A stretch of 64,000 bases of DNA from assembly GCF_000745015.1 (NCBI RefSeq), contig NZ_JQNA01000002.1, positions 5,332,001-5,396,000 on the forward strand, read 5' to 3'. The position numbers and the translations under genes were made by a program. This DNA comes from Burkholderia sp. 9120 (GTDB taxonomy: Bacteria; Pseudomonadota; Gammaproteobacteria; Burkholderiales; Burkholderiaceae). Below are positions 35,800-45,202 of the stretch, in pieces (positions within the stretch are counted from its first letter, which is position 1; each line of letters begins with the position of its first letter). The notes under the pieces were generated by a model. It had not been told where the DNA came from and did not search any database. It saw only the letters and a program-made list of their open reading frames with translations.

Positions 35800-37209
35800 T
35801 CAGTCGACCATCCACGTATCTTTGGTGCCGCCTCCCTGCGACGAATTGACGACGAGCGAGCCCTCCTGCAACGCGACCCGCGTGAGGCCGCCGGCCACCA
35901 TGTTGACAGTTTTGCCGGACAGCACGAACGGCCGCAAGTCGATATGGCGCGGCGCGATGCCGGCTTCGACAAAGGTCGGACACGCGGACAGCGCAAGCGT
36001 GGGCTGCGCGATATAACCCGCCGGCCGCGCGATCAGCCGCTCGCGGAACGACTCGATTTCGGCCTTCGTCGACGCCGGTCCCACCAGCATCCCGTAGCCG
36101 CCCGCGCCGTGCACTTCTTTAACCACCAGCTCGGACAGATGCGCGAGCGTGTAGGCGAGATCGTCGGGCTTGCGGCACTGAAACGTGGGGACGTTGTTGA
36201 GAATCGGTTTTTCGCCGAGATAAAACTCGATCATTTCCGGCACGTACGGATAGATCGATTTGTCGTCGGCGATGCCGGTGCCCATCGCATTCGCGAGCGC
36301 GACGCGGCCCGCGCGGTACGCGGTAAGCAAACCCGGCACGCCCAGCGCCGAATCGTTGCGGAACGCGAGCGGATCGAGAAAGTCGTCGTCCACACGGCGA
36401 TAGATCACGTCGACGCGTTTCGGCCCCTGCGTGGTGCGCATGAACACGTAGTTGTCGTCGACGAAGAGGTCTTTGCCTTCCACCAGTTCCACGCCCATTT
36501 GCTGCGCGAGGAAGGTGTGCTCGAAATACGCCGAGTTGTACATGCCCGGCGTGAGCACCACCACGACCGGATCGTCGACGCCTTCCGGCGCCACCGAGCG
36601 CAATGTATCGAGCAACAGATCCGGGTAATGCGCGACCGGCGCAATGCGGTTCTGCACGAACAGCTCGGGGAACAGCCGCATCATCATCTTGCGGTTTTCG
36701 AGCATGTAGGAGACGCCCGACGGCACGCGCAGATTATCTTCGAGCACGTAGAACTCGCCCTCGTCGCCCGCGCGCACCACGTCGACCCCGGCGATATGCG
36801 CGTAAACACCGAGCGGCACATTCACGCCCTGCATCTCGGGACGATATTGCGCGTTGGTATAGACCTGCTCGGCCGGCACGATGCCGGCACGCACGATGTT
36901 GCGATCGTGATAGACGTCGTGGATAAACAGATTGAGCGCCTGCACGCGCTGGCGCAAACCGGCCTCAAGCGTTTGCCATTCGCCGCGCGGAATGATGCGC
37001 GGAATCAGGTCGAAAGGGATCAGCCGCTCGGTGCCGGACAGGTCGCCGTTCACCGCAAAGGTGATGCCGACCCGGCGAAACAGCAGGTCGGCTTCCGCAC
37101 GCTTGCGTGCGATCGCCTCGTTGCCCTGCTTCACCAGCCACCGCTCAAAGCGCGCGTAGTGTGGCCGCACGGCATCGTCATGATGACGCATCTCGTCATA
37201 GCATCGCAT
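35800..37209 (-). CDS. Circularly permuted type 2 ATP-grasp protein (DUF404/DUF407) of the Anbu cluster
   Basis: 469 residues from ATG 37209 (MRCYDEMRHHDD); an upstream ATG in the same frame gives an Arg-rich extension that looks non-native. Conserved stretches: RRVGITFAVNGDLSGTERLIPFDLIPRII, DVYHDRNIVRAG, DVVRAGDEGEFYVLEDNLRVPSG (ATP/Mg site), LVVKEVHGAGGYGMLVGP and FVLSGKTVNMVAGGLTRVA. ATP-grasp enzymes join a carboxylate to an amine through an acylphosphate. First gene of the Anbu cluster. The reading of its substrate (a peptide or amino acid) is inference. Confidence 0.9.
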   Translation of the reverse strand: MRCYDEMRHHDDAVRPHYARFERWLVKQGNEAIARKRAEADLLFRRVGITFAVNGDLSGTERLIPFDLIPRIIPRGEWQTLEAGLRQRVQALNLFIHDVYHDRNIVRAGIVPAEQVYTNAQYRPEMQGVNVPLGVYAHIAGVDVVRAGDEGEFYVLEDNLRVPSGVSYMLENRKMMMRLFPELFVQNRIAPVAHYPDLLLDTLRSVAPEGVDDPVVVVLTPGMYNSAYFEHTFLAQQMGVELVEGKDLFVDDNYVFMRTTQGPKRVDVIYRRVDDDFLDPLAFRNDSALGVPGLLTAYRAGRVALANAMGTGIADDKSIYPYVPEMIEFYLGEKPILNNVPTFQCRKPDDLAYTLAHLSELVVKEVHGAGGYGMLVGPASTKAEIESFRERLIARPAGYIAQPTLALSACPTFVEAGIAPRHIDLRPFVLSGKTVNMVAGGLTRVALQEGSLVVNSSQGGGTKDTWMVD

Positions 37210-37595
37210 GTCACGCCCCGCTCTTGTTGTCGGATAGAAGGCGAATGCGCTGCGCATTCGGTGTTCGACAATCGATCAAGCAAGCGCTATGCCATTGAGC
37301 TTTTTGCGTGCGAAACGACGACACGTGCACGCTAACAGCGCATCCCGGCCGGCATGGCGTCGCTGCCATCGTACTGCGGTGGCCCATGATGCGCTAGTAC
37401 GGTGCACCCGCAGCAACGCGGTGCGTGGCCGGCGCGATTGGCGAACCGTAACGGACGCCCATGAAAAAATCCCCGTGGGTTCGCACCCACGGGGATTCGG
37501 ACAACTTGCACTGCGGAACGGCTCAAGCGTTAGCGATTGTTAAACCCGTTTGGGTAAGCCACCGAAGGCTCAACTCGCCAACGCATGAAACACGC
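37210..37595. other. Intergenic region upstream of the ATP-grasp gene
   Basis: 386 bases holding the promoter side of the Anbu cluster and, at its far end, the terminator of the HU gene. No further gene or clear operator seen. The stretch 37270-37330 is moderately AT-richer. Confidence 0.4.
37468..37497 (-). terminator. Rho-independent terminator of the HU-like gene
   Basis: Thirteen-base stem AATCCCCGTGGGT / ACCCACGGGGATT, loop TCGC, followed on the minus strand by a T6 run. About 98 bases after the HU stop. Confidence 0.9.
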
Positions 37596-38048
37596 TCAGC
37601 CTGCAGCAGCGTCTTTCAGCTTCTTCAGCGGACGTGCCTTGATGCGCACGCTAGCCGGCTTGGCCGGGAACCAGCGCTCTTCGCCCGAGAACGGGTCTTT
37701 GCCGAAGCGCTTCTTCTTCGCCGGCACAGCTTGCACGACGATCTTCAGAAGACCCGACAGCGTGAATTCACCAGCGCCCTTCTTGTGCACTGCGCCGAGG
37801 ATCGTGTCTTCGAGCGCGGCCAGAACAGCCTTGGCAGTCTTCGGTTCCACAGCGGCGCGTTCAGCGACGTGTGCAGCCAGCGAGGCCTTCGTGAAGGTGT
37901 CCTTGATCGGCGACGGAGCGCTGGACGCCTTCACGGCGACCTTCTTAGCTGCGACGGCTTTCTTCGCAGGAACTTTCTTTGCAGCAACCTTCTTGGCGGG
38001 TACCGGGGCAGCAGCCTTCTTGGCCACCTTTTTTGCGGAAGTCGGCAT
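37596..38048 (-). CDS. HU-family DNA-binding protein with a basic N-terminal tail
   Basis: 150 residues from ATG 38048 (AGGAG before it). Residues 1-45 are an Ala/Lys/Pro tail (KKVAKKAAAPVPAKKVAAKK) and residues ~48-145 an HU/IHF fold: FTKASLAAHVAERAAV, GAVHKKGAGEFTLSGLLKIVV, and RFGKDPFSGEERWFPAKPASVRIKARP. Ordinary HU has ~90 residues without the tail. Expected to bend and compact DNA; the tail should add non-specific binding as in eukaryotic H1. Confidence 0.9.
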   Translation of the reverse strand: MPTSAKKVAKKAAAPVPAKKVAAKKVPAKKAVAAKKVAVKASSAPSPIKDTFTKASLAAHVAERAAVEPKTAKAVLAALEDTILGAVHKKGAGEFTLSGLLKIVVQAVPAKKKRFGKDPFSGEERWFPAKPASVRIKARPLKKLKDAAAG

Positions 38049-38514
38049 GTTTCTCCTACCTGTTGTGGTCAGTGAATAGCACGAAGCGCACACGGTATGT
38101 GCACGCTTCAACGCCGGATTCTACAAGCGCTAATACGATTTGCGCGACTCTTTTGTGTATAACGCCCAAGGTTTGTTGCGCGGCGCAGACTGCGAAACAC
38201 GTTTTGATGCTTGTTTTAGCGGGTAAACGTGCGTCGGCGGGGTCGACAACACCAACTCGTAACGCACGTTACAAGCCGTTTCGACACATGCATAACGGCC
38301 TATTTCGTGTCGGCCGGGTTGCGCCCACGCGTCGATCCGGCGCGGCAAAACGGCAAAAGATAGCTAACAGAAGCGCGCGTTACGCCTACGCGTTATCCCT
38401 CCGCGTACACCTCGTCACGCAGCGGAAAAAACACGCCCCCTGCAGCGAAATACGCTGCAGGGGGCGGCTAAGTTTGATCTGCGACAGAAAATCGCAGACG
38501 GTTTCAACGCGCGA
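38049..38514. other. Intergenic region between HU and Sel1 genes
   Basis: 466 bases. Contains the HU promoter (nearest 38049-38200, AT-richer, e.g. TTTTGTGTATAAC near 38150) and the Sel1 terminator. No convincing gene on either strand. Confidence 0.4.
38434..38466 (-). terminator. Rho-independent terminator of the CpdB-Sel1 pair
   Basis: Stem CGCCCCCTGCAGCG / its complement with a five-base loop, followed on the minus strand by GTTTTTTCC. 48 bases after the Sel1 stop. Confidence 0.9.
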
Positions 38515-39261
38515 TTACTGCCGGCTGACGTGTTTCAGATCGTGCTCGCTTTCCTTTACGTGCGCCCAGTATTCGTCGTCGTTGCGCGCCATGCCGAGTT
38601 CGCCGTTGCGATACGCGATCGCCAGCGCGAGGTTGGCTTCGGGTAACTCCGCATTGGCGGCGCGCGTGAGCCATTGCAGCGCTGACGCGTCGTCGTGCGG
38701 CAGCGTCGTGCCGAAGCGATACTCGTTGGCGAACTGGAATTGCGCGAGCGGCAGACCGGCTTGCGCCGCCCGCGTCAGCCAATGAATCGCCAGCGCGTTG
38801 TCACGCGCGACGCCGTAGCCGTTGCGATAAAGCGTCGCGAGATCGTAGGCGGCCTGGGCGTCGACCGGTTCACGCAGCGCCGCCGGCGCGAGCCAGCGGC
38901 GGCTTTCCGCATAGTCCGGCGCGATGCCGGGCAAGCCGCGCAGCAGCAAGTGACCGAGCGTGGCTTGCGCGTCAGGCGCGCCGTCGAGCGCAAGTTGCCG
39001 ATACAACTCGACGCCTTCGCGGCGCTCGTCGAGTTGCGCCGAACTCACCAGCACGTCGGCCAGCGCCTCGCGCGCCGCCGCGTTGCCGAACGCCGCCGTC
39101 AGCCGCAACCGCCACACCGGCGAAGCGGCATGCGTGGACGTGCCCTGCATCTGCCAGTCGTCGATCTGCGCGTTGGACACGTGAGTGGCCGCCACCGTCG
39201 CGAGCGTGCCGGCGCAAATCGCGACGGCCGCCGCCAGCGTCAAGGAGAAGCGCGCTTTCAT
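38515..39261 (-). CDS. Secreted Sel1-repeat protein
   Basis: 248 residues. An N-terminal hydrophobic signal or anchor (residues ~6-28) precedes four to five Sel1-like repeats: DAQATLGHLLLRG, DAQAAYDLATLYRNGYGVARD, LAQFQFANEYRFGTTLPHD, EANLALAIAYRNGELGMARN. Sel1 repeats mediate protein contacts, often in the periplasm. The ATG overlaps the cpdB stop by four bases, so the two proteins are made from one message and may work together. Terminator follows. Confidence 0.87.
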   Translation of the reverse strand: MKARFSLTLAAAVAICAGTLATVAATHVSNAQIDDWQMQGTSTHAASPVWRLRLTAAFGNAAAREALADVLVSSAQLDERREGVELYRQLALDGAPDAQATLGHLLLRGLPGIAPDYAESRRWLAPAALREPVDAQAAYDLATLYRNGYGVARDNALAIHWLTRAAQAGLPLAQFQFANEYRFGTTLPHDDASALQWLTRAANAELPEANLALAIAYRNGELGMARNDDEYWAHVKESEHDLKHVSRQ

Positions 39262-41342
39262 TGGTTGAGGTTCACCGAGTAGACCGCGAGCCCCTTGCCG
39301 GTGCCGTCGTCGGCCTGGATCTGCGCGACGTTGGCAATGCCGTTGGTTTGGGCGAGCGTCACCAGATTCGGCGCCGCCTTGAACGTCACCGGGCCGGCGG
39401 TCGCGACCTTCGTGAAGCGCCAGCTTCGATCGCTGCCGTTACTCGCCGCCTTGATCGCCTGCACCTTCTTGATGTACGCGATCAGCACGTCGCGGCTCGC
39501 ATCCGGCGACGCGTAAATCGTCTTGCTGCCGTCGAGGCCCGGGAAATTGCCGCCGCCGCTCGCGCGATAGTTGTTGGTCGCGACGATAAACGACTGCGTG
39601 TCCGAGATCGCGGCACCCTGATATTTCAGGTTGCGGATCCGGCTGCCCACCGCTTGCGTGACGTCGATCTCGTAGCTGAAATCCTTCGACGTGATCATGT
39701 CGAAGTTGTAGCCCGGATAGTTGCTGACCAGCGCCTGCGCCGCCGTGTTGGCCGGATCGATCTTGTTGAAGCGCTGGGCGGCGGTTTCGAGCCACGCCTT
39801 CAGACCGGCGCCCGTCACCTTCACCGCGTAGATCGTGTTCGGGTACAGGTAGAGGTCGGCGGCGTTGTTGATCGCCACGTTGCCTTGCGCGACGTCGGTG
39901 AAATCGTTGCCGCCGCCAAAGCCGCTCTTGAACGGCGCGCTCACCGACAGCACCGGAATGCCCGCATATTGCGGCAGATTCGCGCTGATGTAGTCCTGCG
40001 TGTACGCCGCCTGCGCCTGGTTGACGATCTCGATGGCCGACACGTCGCCCACGTCGGCGAAGTAGGTGGTCATGCGGAAATCGGTCGCGCCGATCGGCGT
40101 TTTCACATAGTTGATGGTCGCCGCATGTTCCGCCGCGATCGCCTGCGAGATCGACGGATCGACCGCGACGTAGCTGTTATCCGCGTTCTGGATCGGGCGC
40201 GCTTCCGCGGTACTCGCATTGCGGTCCACGGTCCACGTGCCGTTCGTATAGTTCAGCGCGAGCTTGATGACGCCGAGATGCTTGCCCCAGAAATTCGCCA
40301 TCACGGTCGGCACGCCGTTGACGGTGCCCTTCACCTTGTCGACACCCGGCAGATTGAACTGCGAGACCGTGCTGTTCTTGTCGGGGAACACCTGGTGCGA
40401 ATGGCCGATCAGCATCGCGTCGATGCCCGGCACCTTCGACAGATAGTAGCTGCCGTTTTCCATCGACGGCGAATAGGTCGAGTTGTCGAGCCCGCCGTGC
40501 GACATCGCGACAATGATCTGCGCGCCTTTCGCCTTCATTTCCGGCACGTACTTCGATGCGCTTTCCACGAGGCCCTGCGTGTAAACGTTGCCATCGAGCC
40601 AGCGCTTATCCCACGCCATGATCGCGGGCGGCGTGAAGCCGATCACGCCGATCTTCACCGGCGCGCTGACGGTCTTGCCGTCGGGCGTTTTCGCGGTCAG
40701 CGTGCGCTCGAGAATCGTGTACGGCTTGAAGATCGGCTGCTGCGATTTCGCGCCGAGCACGTTGGAGAGCACCAGCGGGAATTGCGGTCCCGCGCAGGTC
40801 GGCTGCGACGCCACCGGGCTCATGTTCGGCACGTCGAAGGTATTGCCGGTGACCTGCGCGAGGAACGGCAGGCCGTAGTTGAATTCGTGATTGCCGATCG
40901 TGCCCGCGTCGTACTTCAGCAGGTTCATCACCTTGTAGACACCGAGCGTGGTCTTGCAATCGACCGGCGCCACCTGCGCCTGATAATCCGCGAGCGCGGT
41001 GCCCTGGATCGTGTCGCCGTCGTCGAGCAACATCGTGTTCGGGAATTCCTTGCGCGCCGCCGCGATCAGCGTCGCCGTGCGCTCGAGACCGAGCGACTTG
41101 TCCTCGGCCAGCTTGTAGTAGTCGTAGCTGAGCAGATTGGTGTGGATGTCGGTCGTTTCGAGCAACGCGAGCGTCGCGGTCGTGCCGTTCGCCACCGCCG
41201 CTTGCGGCGGCGCGGCGTCGAGATTGCTGCCGCACGCGCTCAAACCGATCGCGCTCAATGCGCTTACGGCGCCCCATGCACCCCACGCGCCCACCGTGCC
41301 GCGCGTACGCAGCCCTTGTCCTGCCGTCGACTTCACTCGCAT
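39258..41342 (-). CDS. cpdB: 2',3'-cyclic-nucleotide 2'-phosphodiesterase / 3'-nucleotidase, predicted lipoprotein
   Basis: 694 residues from ATG 41342 (GGAGGG before it). The signal ends in LSAC, so it should be a lipoprotein and not a soluble periplasmic enzyme as in E. coli. The metallophosphoesterase domain has LLETTDIHTNLLSYDYYK, DDGDTIQG, GTIGNHEFNYGLPF, VAMSHGGLDNS and LIGHSHQVFPD. The C-terminal 5'-nucleotidase domain has SAPFKSGFGGGNDFTDV, DLYLYPNTIYAVKVTG and NNYRASGGGNFPG. Known role: releases nucleosides and phosphate from 2',3'-cyclic and 3'-nucleotides outside the cell. Confidence 0.92.
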   Translation of the reverse strand: MRVKSTAGQGLRTRGTVGAWGAWGAVSALSAIGLSACGSNLDAAPPQAAVANGTTATLALLETTDIHTNLLSYDYYKLAEDKSLGLERTATLIAAARKEFPNTMLLDDGDTIQGTALADYQAQVAPVDCKTTLGVYKVMNLLKYDAGTIGNHEFNYGLPFLAQVTGNTFDVPNMSPVASQPTCAGPQFPLVLSNVLGAKSQQPIFKPYTILERTLTAKTPDGKTVSAPVKIGVIGFTPPAIMAWDKRWLDGNVYTQGLVESASKYVPEMKAKGAQIIVAMSHGGLDNSTYSPSMENGSYYLSKVPGIDAMLIGHSHQVFPDKNSTVSQFNLPGVDKVKGTVNGVPTVMANFWGKHLGVIKLALNYTNGTWTVDRNASTAEARPIQNADNSYVAVDPSISQAIAAEHAATINYVKTPIGATDFRMTTYFADVGDVSAIEIVNQAQAAYTQDYISANLPQYAGIPVLSVSAPFKSGFGGGNDFTDVAQGNVAINNAADLYLYPNTIYAVKVTGAGLKAWLETAAQRFNKIDPANTAAQALVSNYPGYNFDMITSKDFSYEIDVTQAVGSRIRNLKYQGAAISDTQSFIVATNNYRASGGGNFPGLDGSKTIYASPDASRDVLIAYIKKVQAIKAASNGSDRSWRFTKVATAGPVTFKAAPNLVTLAQTNGIANVAQIQADDGTGKGLAVYSVNLNQ

Positions 41343-41498
41343 CCTTACTGCCCTCCGGTTTGTTGTGTTGTTGTGCCGGGTTGTGAGACCGGCTTTCATT
41401 ACAAACAATTACAGAGGCGCCAGCGTAAGGCCGCTTTGTGACACTGATTTGTAGGGAATTAGATAGGCTTAAGTAATGTTCAAGTTAGCGCGATCGTG

Positions 41499-42977
41499 TT
41501 ATCGCGCGAGACGCGGCAGCACAGCGGCGAGCTTCGTAAGCGCGGCGTCGATGTGCTCGACCGCGATGCTGCCGTAGCCGAAGATCAGCCCCGCCTGCGG
41601 CTTCACGCGCAGATGGAATGGCGCGAGCCCGTACACGCCGACCGAGACGTCACGCGCCGCGCTAATCACAGCGTCTTCCGTCAGCGGTGCTTTCAGGCGC
41701 GCCGCCATGTGAATGCCGGCGGTCGGCACGATCGGCTCGAACCAGCGCGAAAGGTCGCAATGCAAGTGTTCGAGCAACATCGCGCGACGCGCGGCGTAGG
41801 CCTTGTGCGTGCGCCGCAGATGCTTGGCGAAATCGCCGTTGAGCATGAACGTCGCGAGCGCGGTTTGCGTGAGCGTGCAACCGTGTCCGTCGACGATCTG
41901 ACGTGCCTTGAGCAGCGCGCCGTAGAGCGACGCGGGCGGCACCACGTAACCCACGCGCAGTTCCGGAAAGATCGTCTTCGAAAACGTCCCCACATAGGCG
42001 ACCAGTCCCGCGCGATCGAGGCTTTTCAGCGGCTCCATCGGCCGGCCTTCGAAACGGTACTCGCAGTCGTAGTCGTCTTCGATAATCACCGCGCCGCGCT
42101 TTTGCGCCCATTCGAGCAACTCGACGCGGCGCTCCAGACTCATCGGCATACCGAGCGGAAACTGGTGCGAGGGCGTCACGTAGACGAGCTTCGCCTTATC
42201 CGGCAGCTTGCTGACGATCAGGCCTTCGCGGTCCACCGGCACCGGCACGACGCGCGCGCCGGTCGCCTTGAAGCAGGCATGCGCCGGCGGATAAGCGGGG
42301 TCTTCGAGCGCCACGATTTCGCCCGGGCCCAGCATGATGCGCGCGATCAGATCGAGCGCGTGTTGCGCGCCCTGCGTGACGATCACGTCTTCCCAATTGC
42401 TCGACACCGCGCGGTTGAACGCGAGGTAGCGCGAGATCGCGAGCCGCAGCGCCTGCTCCCCGGCGGGCTCGCGATAGGTGCCGGGACTGCGCGCCTGCGA
42501 CCGCAGCGCGTGGTTCACGCAGCGGCGCCAGACGTCGAACGGGAATAGCGTCTTGTCGGTCGCGCCGCCGATGAAATCGTGCGCCGACGGCACCGTAGGC
42601 CGCGGCAAGGGCAAGCTCTGCGGCAGCTCGTCCCACAGCGGCCGGGCGCGCGCGGCGGTCCTGGCGCCGGCTTTCGTGCGCTCGCGGGCCGCTTCCACAT
42701 CGCGTGCCTGCGCGGAGCGCGCCACCGGCAAACGCTCGAGGCCGTCGGCAACGAAGGTGCCCGAACCGGCGCGGGCGCTCAGATAACCTTCGGCAAGTAG
42801 CCGCTCGAACACGTCGAGCGTGGTTTTGCGCGACACACCCAGTTGCGTGGCGAGATCGCGCGTGGAGGGCAAGCGCGTGCCGCCGCCGAGACGGCCTTCG
42901 AGAATACCCGCGCGCAACTGGCGATAGATCTGTCCGGACAGGTCGTGATGTCCCTCGACGACGATATGAATGTCCAT
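41499..42977 (-). CDS. MocR/PdxR-type regulator (GntR DNA-binding plus aminotransferase domain)
   Basis: 492 residues. N-terminal GntR winged helix: LSGQIYRQLRAGILEGRLGG, TRLPSTRDLATQLGVSRKT. From ~110 on, a fold-type I aminotransferase domain with VTQGAQHALDLIAR, EDPAYPP, DDYDCEYRFEG and the PLP lysine in YVGTFSKTIFPELRVGY. Such regulators use PLP and an amino compound as effectors. Target not obvious: the POT transporter gene lies upstream on the same strand, not divergent. Confidence 0.9.
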   Translation of the reverse strand: MDIHIVVEGHHDLSGQIYRQLRAGILEGRLGGGTRLPSTRDLATQLGVSRKTTLDVFERLLAEGYLSARAGSGTFVADGLERLPVARSAQARDVEAARERTKAGARTAARARPLWDELPQSLPLPRPTVPSAHDFIGGATDKTLFPFDVWRRCVNHALRSQARSPGTYREPAGEQALRLAISRYLAFNRAVSSNWEDVIVTQGAQHALDLIARIMLGPGEIVALEDPAYPPAHACFKATGARVVPVPVDREGLIVSKLPDKAKLVYVTPSHQFPLGMPMSLERRVELLEWAQKRGAVIIEDDYDCEYRFEGRPMEPLKSLDRAGLVAYVGTFSKTIFPELRVGYVVPPASLYGALLKARQIVDGHGCTLTQTALATFMLNGDFAKHLRRTHKAYAARRAMLLEHLHCDLSRWFEPIVPTAGIHMAARLKAPLTEDAVISAARDVSVGVYGLAPFHLRVKPQAGLIFGYGSIAVEHIDAALTKLAAVLPRLAR

Positions 42978-43115
42978 CCGATTGGTTACCTTGAAGATCC
43001 GGCAAAGGGTGATGTCGAGTGACCATTGACGGCCGTAAGCTTACCTCCGCCGTCGCCTGCGAAGCGCGGACATTACCGATAACGACCATTTCATCTGGGC
43101 GCGGCCTGAAAAGCA

Positions 43116-43150
43116 AAATGGCACACCTTGCAAGGCAAGGCGTGCCATTT
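43116..43150 (-). terminator. Rho-independent terminator after the POT gene (possibly bidirectional)
   Basis: Sixteen-base stem AAATGGCAC-CCTTGC with one mismatch and a three-base loop. On the minus strand it is followed by TGCTTTTC. 63 bases past the POT stop. Confidence 0.8.
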
Positions 43151-43212
43151 CTTTATCGTGCTTTTACGTCGGTACTAAAGCGCTTTCGCGCCATGCGCCA
43201 CGCTCGTGCGGA

Positions 43213-44754
43213 TTACTCCGCCACCGCGCCGCTCATCGCTGCATTCTGACGAGCGTCCGCACGCGCTTCGTCGGTGCAACGCTGATGTTCGCGCGACAGC
43301 TTGCGCATCAGCGGCAACAGCAGCACGGCCACCAGCGCGCCCACCGCCGCGAGCCAGCCGAGGCCGGTAAACAGCTTGGTGTAGAGCGGCAACGATTCGA
43401 GCGGGTCCAGATTGCCGGCCGGCATCTGCGCAAAATTCGCCACCACGCTACCCAGATACTGCGATACGCCGGTCGCGACGAAGTAAGCGCCCATCATGAA
43501 ACCGCTCATGCGTGCCGGCACGTAGCGGGCGATCATCGCGAGGCCGAGGCCGCTCACCAGCAGTTCGCCGAGCGAATACAAACCGTAGCCGCCCACCATG
43601 AACCACGACGACACGCGGCCGTTCACCGCGTAGTTACCGCTCGCCGCATAGACGAAGAAACCGGCTGCCACCACGGCGAAACCGACTGCGTACTTCACCG
43701 CGACCGGCACGTCCTTGCCGTTCTTTGCGAGCTTCGTATAGAGCAGCGCGAGCAGCGGGCTCAGCAGCATGATCCAGATGGGATTGAGCGCCTGGAACTG
43801 CGCGGCGCTCCACGTGAACCACGTCTGGCCGAACAGAATGAAGCGCGGATCGACGTTGCGCAGCGCGAACAGCGTGAGCGAGGTCGACATCTGCACGTAG
43901 AACACGAAGAACAGAATCACCTGGGCCGTGAGAATCAGCGCGGCCAGCAGACCCGAGCGCTCCGAGCGTTCGCACTTCAGCAGCATGTAGCCGAAGATCG
44001 CCAGAATCGCGATGCCCGCCGTGTACACGCACGCCACCGCGATCGCCTTGTGCTGCAGCACGAACATCGTCACCGTGCCGAGCACGATGCCGCCCAGCGC
44101 CACCGCGGCGACGCGCTTCCAGCGCACCGGCTCGGCGTCCGGCGCCGAACCGATGTGCGCGAGCGTGCGGAACATGATGAAGTAGTTGAGCATCGACAGC
44201 AGCATGCCGGCGCAGCAGACCGCGAACGCCGTGTGCCAGCCCCAATGGTCCTTGATCCACGGCGTGGCGAGCATCGACACCGTCGAGCCGATGTTGACCG
44301 CCATGTAGTAAATCGTGAACGCGCTGTCGATACGCGCGTCGTCGCCTTCGTAAATGCGGCGCACGAGGTTCGCGGCGTTCGCCTTGAAGAGCCCGTTGCC
44401 CACCACGATCACGCCGAGCGACGCAAACATGTACGACAGTTGCTCGTTCGGCATCGCCAGCATGAAATAGCCGGCCGACAGCACACCGGCGCCGAAGATC
44501 ATCGTGCGGCGCGCGCCGAGAATCTTGTCGCCGATCCAGCCGCCGATCGACGGCGCCGCGTACACCAGCGCTGTAAACGCGCCCCACGTGAGCGTGGCGT
44601 GGCTGTCGGTGAAGCCCAGCTTGTCGATCATGAACAGCACCAGCAGTGCGGCCATGCCGTAGTAGCCGAAGCGCTCCCACAGTTCGATCAGAAAGACCGT
44701 CGAAAACGAACGGGTCTGCGAGACGCGTGCGCCGGGCGGATTGGATGAAATCAT
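43213..44754 (-). CDS. POT/PTR-family proton-dependent di/tripeptide transporter
   Basis: 513 residues from ATG 44754, with AGAGG eight bases before it; an ATG 18 bases earlier lacks a site. The POT signature ExxERFxYYG is present (LIELWERFGYYGMAALLV), with later GGWIGDKILGARRTM, and a C-terminal LLPLMRKLSREHQ. About 14 membrane helices. Known role: proton-coupled uptake of di- and tripeptides. Expressed from a long leader (44755-45545) that includes a short ORF. Opp peptide uptake genes lie on the other side of the XRE-cupin gene. Confidence 0.92.
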   Translation of the reverse strand: MISSNPPGARVSQTRSFSTVFLIELWERFGYYGMAALLVLFMIDKLGFTDSHATLTWGAFTALVYAAPSIGGWIGDKILGARRTMIFGAGVLSAGYFMLAMPNEQLSYMFASLGVIVVGNGLFKANAANLVRRIYEGDDARIDSAFTIYYMAVNIGSTVSMLATPWIKDHWGWHTAFAVCCAGMLLSMLNYFIMFRTLAHIGSAPDAEPVRWKRVAAVALGGIVLGTVTMFVLQHKAIAVACVYTAGIAILAIFGYMLLKCERSERSGLLAALILTAQVILFFVFYVQMSTSLTLFALRNVDPRFILFGQTWFTWSAAQFQALNPIWIMLLSPLLALLYTKLAKNGKDVPVAVKYAVGFAVVAAGFFVYAASGNYAVNGRVSSWFMVGGYGLYSLGELLVSGLGLAMIARYVPARMSGFMMGAYFVATGVSQYLGSVVANFAQMPAGNLDPLESLPLYTKLFTGLGWLAAVGALVAVLLLPLMRKLSREHQRCTDEARADARQNAAMSGAVAE

Positions 44755-45202
44755 CGTGTACCTCTTGTTCAAACGGTTGCAGCGTCGCGCGAACTAGCCG
44801 CGCAACGCGAAAAACTGGATCTGGAAAAACGGTCGGCGAAACACGCGGCTTGCGCGCTCGCGGATTGTTCGGCGCGTGCGGGAACGCTCATGCGCCGATA
44901 CCAGCAGAAAAACCAGGGAATGGGATGGAGGCACGCCACGCGGAACAAAGCGGTTCCGTCGGGCGGCGGCAGGCTGCGCGCCTGCGGCGGAAAAAATCGG
45001 TGGTGATGGTCATGTCCTCAAGCCGGCCGCCGTTCGGATGGAACGCACCGGACAATGCTCCACCCTGCAGGATCGCTGCGGGCGGATTGTTAAACAGCGG
45101 CAGGCTTCGCATGGGATGGTCATGCGCACGCCGTTCGCCGGGCGGGGCAGATTCTCCGAATAGAAGCATCTCGCGTCACTCAGGGAATTCACCTAATCGG
45201 AG
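44755..45202. other. Long leader between a 24-codon ORF and the POT gene
   Basis: 448 bases on the POT side of the short ORF. Frames open here (for example 44888-45169 minus) lack ribosome-binding sites and show compositional features of non-coding shadow. No riboswitch that I recognise. It is unusually long for an untranslated stretch inside a transcript, unless the POT gene has its own promoter here. Confidence 0.4.

Noticed and set aside
39261..41441. 726-codon antisense frame over cpdB
   Set aside because: Shadow frame: composition is Arg/His/Val-rich and it mirrors the codons of cpdB.
44888..45169. 93-codon minus-strand frame in the POT leader
   Set aside because: No clear ribosome-binding site and low-quality residue pattern; kept as part of the leader description only.
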